NCBI GenBank assembly: GCA_029865665.1
Contig: JARXAV010000311.1
Location: 1-10,210, forward strand
DNA from: Flectobacillus sp.
Lineage (GTDB): Bacteria > Bacteroidota > Bacteroidia > Cytophagales > Spirosomataceae
DNA length: 10,210 bases
Direction of reading: 5' to 3'
Part shown: one piece after another, positions 5,648-10,210 of the stretch
How the letters are laid out: each line of letters starts with the position of its first letter
Position numbering within the stretch: the stretch's first letter is position 1
Notes under the pieces: generated by a model
Database searches by the model: none
The model's input: only the letters and a program-made list of their open reading frames with translations
What the model was told of the DNA's origin: nothing
Made by a program: the position numbers and the translations under genes

Positions 5648-6955
5648 ATGGCATCTTTTAAAGTAACAGGTGGCCGTCACCTTAAAGGCGAACTAATTCC
5701 ACAAGGAGCAAAAAACGAAGCATTACAAATTCTATGTGCCGTAGTGTTAACAAAAGAACCTGTAACGATTCATAATATCCCCAATATCCGTGATGTAAAC
5801 CAACTAATTGATTTATTGGGAGACATGGGGGTTCGTTGTACTCGTTTAAGTGAATCTTCGATTAAGTTTGATGCCTCAGAGGTAAATATGGACTATTTAA
5901 ACTCTGAAACTTATAAGAAAAAAGCAGCCGCTTTACGTGGTTCTGTGATGTTATTAGGCCCAACGTTGGCTCGTTTCAAAAAAGGTCGTATTCCTTCTCC
6001 AGGTGGCGATAAAATTGGTCGTCGTCGTTTAGATACTCACTTCTTTGGGTTTATGAAATTGGGTGCTAAATTCAATTATAGCCAAGAAGAAGGTGGTATT
6101 TATGAAGTAGATGCGTCGTCGCTTAAAGGAGCATATATGTTATTGGATGAAGCTTCGGTAACAGGTACTGCCAATATCTTAATGGCAGCGGTTTTAGCAG
6201 AAGGAACTACTACCATTTATAACGCTGCTTGTGAACCGTATTTACAACAACTTTGTAAGATGTTGAACCGTATGGGAGCAAAAATCTCTGGTATCGGTTC
6301 AAATATGTTAATCATTGATGGAGTTACTGAATTATTTGGAACAGAACACACCATGCTTCCAGATATGATTGAAATTGGTTCATTCATTGGTTTAGCGGCT
6401 ATGACACAATCTGAAATCACGATTAAAAATTGTGCTATTCCAGAATTGGGTATTATCCCACAAGTATTCCAAAAATTAGGTATCAAGCTAGAATTCAGAG
6501 GAGACGATATTTTCATTCCTGCTCAAGAAAACTACGAATTGGAGACTTTCATTGATGGTTCCATGTTAACAGTGTCTGACCATCCTTGGCCAGGTTTCAC
6601 TCCTGACTTATTGAGTATCGTCTTAGTGACAGCAATTCAAGCAAAAGGAACGGTATTGATTCACCAAAAAATGTTTGAAAGCCGCTTGTTCTTCGTCGAT
6701 AAATTAATCGAAATGGGAGCTCAAATTATTCTTTGTGACCCACACCGTGCAACCGTAGTAGGATTAAACCGCCAACAACAATTGAGAGGTATTCGTATGA
6801 CATCACCAGATATTCGTGCGGGGGTTTCTTTATTAATTGCAGCATTATCGGCAAAAGGTACGTCAATCATCGAAAATATCGAACAAATTGATAGAGGATA
6901 TCAAAACATTGATACTCGTTTAAATGCAATCGGAGCAGAAATTGTACGATTATAA
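5648..6955 (+). CDS. murA: UDP-N-acetylglucosamine 1-carboxyvinyltransferase (MurA), Cys-to-Asp active-site form
   Basis: MurA transfers enolpyruvate from phosphoenolpyruvate to UDP-GlcNAc, the first committed step of peptidoglycan synthesis, in the cytoplasm. The 435-residue protein has both halves of the EPSP-synthase-like fold. Lys22 and Asn23 (GAKNEALQIL) match the same numbers in E. coli MurA; Arg97 matches Arg91, Arg126 matches Arg120, Asp320 (PGFTPD) matches catalytic Asp305, and Arg390 (DIRAGVSLL) matches Arg397. The chain ends with the family's HIDRGY-like motif (QIDRGY, 413-418). The notable change is in the active-site loop: where E. coli has PGGCTIG with Cys115, this protein has PGGDKIG with Asp121 (codon GAT at 6008-6010). 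Cys115 is the residue alkylated by fosfomycin. It lies 51 nt after the DUF4290 gene. Start ATG at 5648 is clear; the few extra residues compared with E. coli (419) are internal. Confidence 0.98.
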   Translation: MASFKVTGGRHLKGELIPQGAKNEALQILCAVVLTKEPVTIHNIPNIRDVNQLIDLLGDMGVRCTRLSESSIKFDASEVNMDYLNSETYKKKAAALRGSVMLLGPTLARFKKGRIPSPGGDKIGRRRLDTHFFGFMKLGAKFNYSQEEGGIYEVDASSLKGAYMLLDEASVTGTANILMAAVLAEGTTTIYNAACEPYLQQLCKMLNRMGAKISGIGSNMLIIDGVTELFGTEHTMLPDMIEIGSFIGLAAMTQSEITIKNCAIPELGIIPQVFQKLGIKLEFRGDDIFIPAQENYELETFIDGSMLTVSDHPWPGFTPDLLSIVLVTAIQAKGTVLIHQKMFESRLFFVDKLIEMGAQIILCDPHRATVVGLNRQQQLRGIRMTSPDIRAGVSLLIAALSAKGTSIIENIEQIDRGYQNIDTRLNAIGAEIVRL

Positions 6956-7250
6956 TAATTTATATGACAAGTCTTTTTTTTAGCTCAAAAAAAAGCTATC
7001 TTTAAGTAATGACAGTCAATAAAAAATATGGCTACAATGGCACCATTGAACCAATAAAATAGCTAATCGTTGACTGTATTACACGTTCATTGAATTTCAA
7101 CTGAATTATACATACTAATTTGAGCTGGTTCGCACCTAAAACTAGCTCAATAGCTTACCAAAAGCAAGAATAATTCAAACACCTATCAGAATTGTAAATT
7201 AACAATTTTGATAGGTGTTTTTTATTACAATTTACCCTCATGTTAAGATT
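6956..7250. other. Gene-free, inverted-repeat-rich region between murA and the HNH-like gene; candidate structured RNA
   Basis: No gene is visible, but four inverted repeats follow one another. (1) C-T8 at 6973-6981 and A8-G at 6987-6995 around AGCTC. (2) A long imperfect hairpin: 7006-7010 with 7078-7082 and 7012-7020 with 7069-7077 (14 bp, bulged G7011), enclosing TATGG/CC-A-ATA and CAATG/CATTG (7035-7039 with 7044-7048). (3) An 11-bp stem with one G-U, 7120-7130 with 7140-7150. (4) The strong terminator at 7177-7223. TATCTTTA at 6997-7004 is one base from the TAnnTTTG -7 element and would start transcription near 7010, exactly at the foot of hairpin 2. The block could be a roughly 215-nt small RNA, the long 3' end of the murA message, or a leader/attenuator of the next gene. 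I cannot assign it to a known RNA family. Confidence 0.45.
7177..7223 (+). terminator. Very strong intrinsic terminator (19-bp stem), possibly an attenuator
   Basis: Positions 7177-7195 pair without a gap with 7202-7220 (19 bp, one G-U pair, outer core ACACCTATCA/TGATAGGTGT) around a 6-nt loop, followed by T residues to 7223. It ends 27 nt before the ATG of the HNH-like gene. It either ends the murA transcript or an RNA from the region before it, or acts as a leader attenuator. Confidence 0.88.
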
Positions 7251-8033
7251 ATGAAAGAAAAACCATCTCCCCAGCGGAAAGCCGTTCAGAATGCAACGGA
7301 AAGTGAAATCGAAAAAGCCACACCAAAAAGAAAAGTAATCCCTTGCCCCGAAGGACGTATAGAAGCATTTCCATGGGCTAATGACCCCATGAGAGGAAAG
7401 TTACAGTTCTATTCTAATGAAAAGTGGCAAGAATTAACAATTGAAGGGAAGCATTATTTCCGTTATGCTATCTCAAATTTTGGTCGGGTTGTTAGTTATA
7501 CGGAAAATGTACGTGATGGAAAATTAGTCAAGCCAATCTGGAAAGTAATGCACAAAGGTCACAAAACGGGCTTCTGGTTGCTGAATCTAAAAACGAAGGT
7601 GCTAAATGAAAAAGGGGAATATGTTACGAAGGCGTATCGGAAATATATTCACAAATTAGTTGCCGAATTTTTTGTCCCCAACGAAGACCCTCAAAACAAT
7701 ACCTTTGTTAAGCACATCAACGAAGACAGAGACAACAACACGTATTTAAATTTGAAGTGGGTTCCCAGAAGAGAAATTTTATCACCCGAGTTTTTGGAAG
7801 GAGCATCGCCTGGAAAAATCGTTAAAGGGCCCAAATTGACGATTGAAACGGCAACATTACTAAAAAAGAAAATCTTCGAAGGAAAAACACGTCAACGCAT
7901 TCTTGCAAAGCAATTTGGTGTTTCTGAGATGGCTATTACAAGAATGAAACGAGGAGAAAATTGGGGTAGTATTCAGATTGACATTCCATTACAAGCACCC
8001 AAAGGTAGAAAAAAGAAGAAAAATGACGATTAG
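7251..8033 (+). CDS. NUMOD4/HNH homing-endonuclease-like protein with C-terminal HTH
   Basis: I chose ATG at 7251 (260 residues); the GTG at 7215 lies inside the terminator stem. After a basic, disordered-looking N-terminus (1-35), residues 57-82 (EKWQEL...ISNFGRVVS) resemble the NUMOD4 DNA-binding motif of free-standing homing endonucleases. Residues 132-171 resemble the HNH_3 core: IHKLVAEFFVPN (133-144), then VKHINEDRDNN (153-163) and NLKWV (167-171). The usual Asn before the second His is Lys154, while His155 and Asn163 are kept. Residues 196-240 form a helix-turn-helix (RQRILAKQFGVSEMAITRMK, 214-233) ending in RGENW, like the repeat found after such nucleases. The C-terminus is a basic KGRKKKK patch. 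It probably binds DNA; whether it still cuts is open. No intron or host gene surrounds it, so it may be a domesticated relative acting as a regulator. Confidence 0.8.
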   Translation: MKEKPSPQRKAVQNATESEIEKATPKRKVIPCPEGRIEAFPWANDPMRGKLQFYSNEKWQELTIEGKHYFRYAISNFGRVVSYTENVRDGKLVKPIWKVMHKGHKTGFWLLNLKTKVLNEKGEYVTKAYRKYIHKLVAEFFVPNEDPQNNTFVKHINEDRDNNTYLNLKWVPRREILSPEFLEGASPGKIVKGPKLTIETATLLKKKIFEGKTRQRILAKQFGVSEMAITRMKRGENWGSIQIDIPLQAPKGRKKKKNDD

Positions 8034-8105
8034 ACATCTCTTAACCAGAGTACTATGACAAACACATTTATCTACCATCATTAACCATTTTAAGAGACTT
8101 AAAAC

Positions 8106-8153
8106 AAAAAGAGTGTTGAAATGCTTTGCAAAAAGTTCTTCAACACTCTTTTT
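8106..8153. terminator. Bidirectional intrinsic terminator between the HNH-like gene and mgsA
   Basis: AAAAA-GAGTGTTGAA at 8106-8120 pairs perfectly with TTCAACACTC-TTTTT at 8139-8153 (15 bp). The 18-nt loop holds a small TGC-TTT-GCA hairpin (8122-8130). A/T runs on both sides give a T-tract in either direction, so it can end both convergent transcripts. Confidence 0.9.
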
Positions 8154-8160
8154 TATTTTA

Positions 8161-8628
8161 CTAGACTACTCTTGTCAAATACTGTTTGTAATCCGTTTGT
8201 CTTGATTCATATTCATCCTGCATCAATGGAGAGGTTAACATAAAATCAGCACTTGCACGATTACAAGCCATAGGTATATTCCAGACAACCCCCAAACGTA
8301 AAAGTGCTTTAATATCAGGGTCATGCGGTTGAGAAGCCATTGGATCCCAAAAGAAAATAATTATATCAATTCTTCCCTCAGCCACGGCAGCACCAATCTG
8401 TTGATCTCCTCCAAGTGGTCCACTCAAAAACTTAGTCACAGGACGGTCAATGGATTCTTCTATTAGCTTTCCCGTAGTTCCTGTTGCAAAAAGTTCATGA
8501 CGAGACAGTTCTCCCCTATTGTAATAAGCCCAATCAATAAGTTCAGCTTTTTTGTTATCATGTGCAATAAGAGCGATTCTTTTGCGAGGTAATAATGTTC
8601 TGTTATTTGACATGTTATGTATGCTCAT
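8161..8628 (-). CDS. mgsA: Methylglyoxal synthase
   Basis: MgsA converts dihydroxyacetone phosphate to methylglyoxal and phosphate, a cytoplasmic bypass of lower glycolysis that frees phosphate when sugar phosphates pile up. The 155-residue protein is close in length to the E. coli enzyme (152) and keeps its whole active site: IALIAHDNKK with His23, Asp24 and Lys27; the phosphate-binding ATGTTG (48-53); GPLGGDQQIGA (70-80) with catalytic Asp75, matching E. coli Asp71; FFWDP (92-96); and PHDPDIKALLRL (101-112) with His102 and Asp105, followed by NIPMACNRASADF. The start at 8628 gives a short polar N-terminus; Met6 (8613) is possible as well. It lies 50 nt downstream of a Crp/Fnr-type regulator gene in the same direction, so the two are probably cotranscribed, and its stop lies right beside a bidirectional terminator. 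Confidence 0.97.
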   Translation of the reverse strand: MSIHNMSNNRTLLPRKRIALIAHDNKKAELIDWAYYNRGELSRHELFATGTTGKLIEESIDRPVTKFLSGPLGGDQQIGAAVAEGRIDIIIFFWDPMASQPHDPDIKALLRLGVVWNIPMACNRASADFMLTSPLMQDEYESRQTDYKQYLTRVV

Positions 8629-8678
8629 TAATTTCGAGGGTGAAATTACAAAAGTTCATACTCTTAACATAATCCCTT

Positions 8679-9269
8679 TTACAAATTCGTGCGATGAATT
8701 TTCTTTCTGATTCGGCTCAAACTTTCTGGATGAATACCCAAATAAGTAGCTAAATCTTTTACAGGAACATTCTGAGCTACCTCTGGATGTTTATCTATCA
8801 ATAGCAAATAATTTTCCTCTGCCGACAAACTCAATAGAGACATTTCTCGCTTTAGTTTATTGGCATACAAAATTTCCATAGCAATACGTCCCAAGCGTTC
8901 GCTATTTATAGATGTAGCATTCAATTCTTCTACATCTGACTTATGAATACGCAATAATTTAACAGGAGTAATTGCCTGAATAGTTAAAGCAGAAGGCTTA
9001 TTCGTTTTGTACGAAATAAATGAACAAATGAATTGATTTGCAAAGCCAAAATCAACACAAACTTCACGTTTATGCCCATTAAAATAAACACGAGTAACTC
9101 CATCAAGAATAAAGTAGAGATAATTCTCTATTTCACCTTCATTTAAGATAACTCCCTTCCGAGGAATTTCTAAGTACTCAACTTTCTGTTCATAAAATGC
9201 TAACTCTTCTGGTAAAAACTGTACGAATCGTGAGGCGTATTCTTTAAATACATTAAACGGTGTTTCCAT
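8679..9269 (-). CDS. Crp/Fnr-family transcriptional regulator
   Basis: I prefer the Met at 9269 (METPFNVFKEY, 196 residues), which matches the usual length of these Bacteroidota regulators; ATG at 9302 would add 11 residues. Residues about 25-110 form a cyclic-nucleotide-binding-like beta barrel: IPRKGVILNEGEIENYLYFILDG is the typical first half, then RVYFNGHKREVCVDFG. The Arg-x-Ala phosphate-binding motif of true CRP is not seen, and there is no four-Cys iron-sulphur cluster, so the ligand is unknown. Residues 122-147 look like the dimer helix, and 151-193 are the winged HTH with VKDLATYLGIHPESLSRIRKKI (170-191), the family's recognition helix being PESLSRIRKK. The gene is 50 nt upstream of mgsA, suggesting joint expression. 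A TATTTTTG -7-like site on this strand at 9513-9506 could serve as its promoter with a leader of about 230 nt; no good -33 is seen. Confidence 0.92.
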   Translation of the reverse strand: METPFNVFKEYASRFVQFLPEELAFYEQKVEYLEIPRKGVILNEGEIENYLYFILDGVTRVYFNGHKREVCVDFGFANQFICSFISYKTNKPSALTIQAITPVKLLRIHKSDVEELNATSINSERLGRIAMEILYANKLKREMSLLSLSAEENYLLLIDKHPEVAQNVPVKDLATYLGIHPESLSRIRKKIHRTNL

Positions 9270-9710
9270 AATACTATTTTTTAATGTGGCGAATGGTGAC
9301 ATTGCTAAAAGCTTTTTGTTACTTTGCCTTCAACAAATAAGGATTCATAATAGGTGTTCCAAACTAAATACATCTTTAAAATCTATTTTCATTAACTACT
9401 TTATTTAGAGACGGTATGTTTCCAAGAAAGTAACGAAAAATATCAAAAATTGATTTTTGTCAATAATTTTTCATAAATAATTTAGAGATTTTCGTTTTAC
9501 CGTGCCAAAAATACAATATATCTACGAAATTTAAGGCTTTACAGTTCGCTAAAATATCGATAAATGATATTACTAACGTATTTCAGTTGACACTTTTAAA
9601 AATAATACATTACAGTCAAAAAGTTAAACCAAGTCTTTTCACTTTTAACTAAATAATGCGAACATCAATTCTTCAAAACACAAAATCACAACGTACTAAC
9701 AATTTCAAAA
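9270..9710. promoter_or_regulatory. AT-rich divergent intergenic region, Crp/Fnr regulator (-) / MATE transporter (+)
   Basis: About 440 nt without a gene (9270-9302 could instead be the regulator's N-terminus). Several symmetrical sites stand out: ATCAA-AAA-TTGAT at 9442-9454, extended by CAAAAAT-TG-ATTTTTG at 9444-9459; AATATC/GATATT at 9553-9558 and 9566-9571; and AGTTAAA/TTTAACT at 9622-9628 and 9644-9650. TATTTTTG at 9513-9506 on the minus strand fits the Bacteroidota -7 element and points to the regulator. No such element is found in front of the MATE gene. The first palindrome could be an operator for the neighbouring Crp-type protein, which is an inference. Confidence 0.45.
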
Positions 9711-10210
9711 ATGATTATTTTATCACAACTAAAGCATGAAGTTTCATCAACTATCAAACTAGCCTTACCCATCATAACAGGTCAAGTCGGTATCATGCTC
9801 ATGGGCTTTACAGATACGCTTCAAGTAGGTCAGATGAAAGTAGGTGGCGTAGAAGCCCTCGCTGCCTCAGCAGACGCAAATGGTATTTACATCAATATCG
9901 CCATCATTGGTTATATCTGTTTACAAATTGTTTCTCCTATGGTTGCAAAGACGTTCTCAAACAATAACACCGAAGAACGTTCGCAATTATTACTGGCAAG
10001 TTGTTTGGTAGCCACCGTTTTAAGTTTGCTCTGCGGCCTTATCATTTGGCTAGTTGGCCAACACCTTGAACTATTAGACCAACCTGCAGAAATTAGAGGT
10101 ATAACACAGTCTTTTTTAGCATATATCACGATTTCCATCTTTCCTTCCTTTCTGTTCTCAGCCTTTAAAGGTGTCACAGATGGCTTGTCTCGTACAAAAA
10201 TTGGCATGAA
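9711..10210 (+). CDS. MATE family efflux transporter, N-terminal part (3' end outside window)
   Basis: An open frame starts at ATG 9711 and runs off the right edge, giving 166 residues of what should be a roughly 450-residue protein. The start is typical of the MATE (NorM/DinF) family: an amphipathic lead (LKHEVSSTIKLALPIITGQV), then LMGFTDTLQVGQMKVGGVEALAA (31-53) with Asp35 in the first membrane helix at the cation-coupling position. Further segments lie at about 58-78, 92-118 and 132-152, followed by KGVTDGLSRTKIGM (153-166), the family's conserved DGLSRT region. MATE proteins export cationic drugs and toxic metabolites in exchange for Na+ or H+ at the inner membrane; the substrate cannot be read from this fragment. 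It is divergent from the Crp-type regulator gene across an AT-rich region with palindromes, so shared control is possible. Confidence 0.93.
   Translation, partial: MIILSQLKHEVSSTIKLALPIITGQVGIMLMGFTDTLQVGQMKVGGVEALAASADANGIYINIAIIGYICLQIVSPMVAKTFSNNNTEERSQLLLASCLVATVLSLLCGLIIWLVGQHLELLDQPAEIRGITQSFLAYITISIFPSFLFSAFKGVTDGLSRTKIGM

Noticed and set aside
6217..6516. 99-codon open frame on the minus strand
   Set aside because: Antisense inside murA; composition has no protein-like features.
7120..7150. Stem-loop with GGTTCGCACC, reminiscent of a tRNA or tmRNA T-arm
   Set aside because: No acceptor stem, D-arm, anticodon arm or CCA-proximal pairing around it, and no tag-peptide frame; the resemblance is limited to the loop.
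7215..7250. Upstream GTG start for the HNH-like gene, adding 12 residues
   Set aside because: The GTG lies in the 3' arm of the 19-bp terminator stem and the added residues have no similarity to the family; ATG at 7251 is better.
9403..9503. Repeated TTTAGAGA (9404-9411 and 9481-9488) and ACGGTA/TACCGT pair as regulatory sites
   Set aside because: Short AT-rich words 77-82 nt apart in an AT-rich region; nothing beyond chance could be shown.
9911..10207. 98-codon open frame on the minus strand
   Set aside because: Antisense to the MATE transporter gene, whose plus-strand frame is open from 9711 to the edge and matches the family.
1..10210. CRISPR array, insertion sequence, toxin-antitoxin or defence island
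   Set aside because: No regularly spaced repeats, transposase, integrase, restriction or toxin gene was seen; the HNH-like gene alone does not make a defence system.

Overview
The window looks like a chromosomal segment of a Bacteroidota bacterium, most likely in the order Cytophagales. The grounds are the AT-rich composition, the pairing of a DUF4290 gene with murA, a Bacteroidota-type MurA with Asp in place of the usual active-site Cys, an M13 metallopeptidase lipoprotein, a short Crp/Fnr regulator of the Bacteroidota type, and the general lack of strong Shine-Dalgarno sequences. No transposon, phage, CRISPR array, rRNA or tRNA is visible. Most of the content is core or housekeeping genes.

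Layout. Positions 2-804 (+) hold the C-terminal part of a multi-spanning membrane protein, entering from the left edge, and a small winged-helix regulator 17 nt behind it, closed by a terminator. Positions 876-2320 (+) hold a small orphan membrane protein, a DUF1361 membrane protein and a diacylglycerol/undecaprenol kinase (dgkA). A REP-like hairpin and a bidirectional terminator follow. Positions 2451-4484 (-) hold a large M13 zinc metallopeptidase lipoprotein, convergent with dgkA. After a 401-nt divergent intergenic region, 4886-6955 (+) carry a DUF4290 protein with an Asn-rich tail and murA, the first committed enzyme of peptidoglycan synthesis. Positions 6956-7250 have no gene but are unusually rich in inverted repeats and end in a 19-bp terminator stem only 27 nt before the next gene. 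Positions 7251-8033 (+) encode a NUMOD4/HNH-like protein with a C-terminal helix-turn-helix. A bidirectional terminator separates it from the convergent pair crp/fnr-type regulator then mgsA (methylglyoxal synthase), 9269-8161 (-). A second AT-rich divergent region (9270-9710) leads to the start of a MATE-family efflux transporter (+), cut by the right edge.

How the genes relate. The cell envelope is the common thread: dgkA recycles lipid or undecaprenol, murA starts peptidoglycan synthesis, the M13 peptidase is a lipoprotein, and DUF1361, the MATE protein and the two unnamed membrane proteins sit in the membrane. The Crp-type regulator and mgsA probably form a small two-gene unit that could link a metabolic signal to the methylglyoxal bypass.

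The points most worth a second look are the Cys-to-Asp change in MurA (predicts target-based fosfomycin insensitivity), the structured DNA/RNA between murA and the HNH-like gene, and that gene itself, which looks like a homing-endonuclease-derived protein with a non-consensus HNH core. I did not find convincing evidence of a wholly new multi-gene system.
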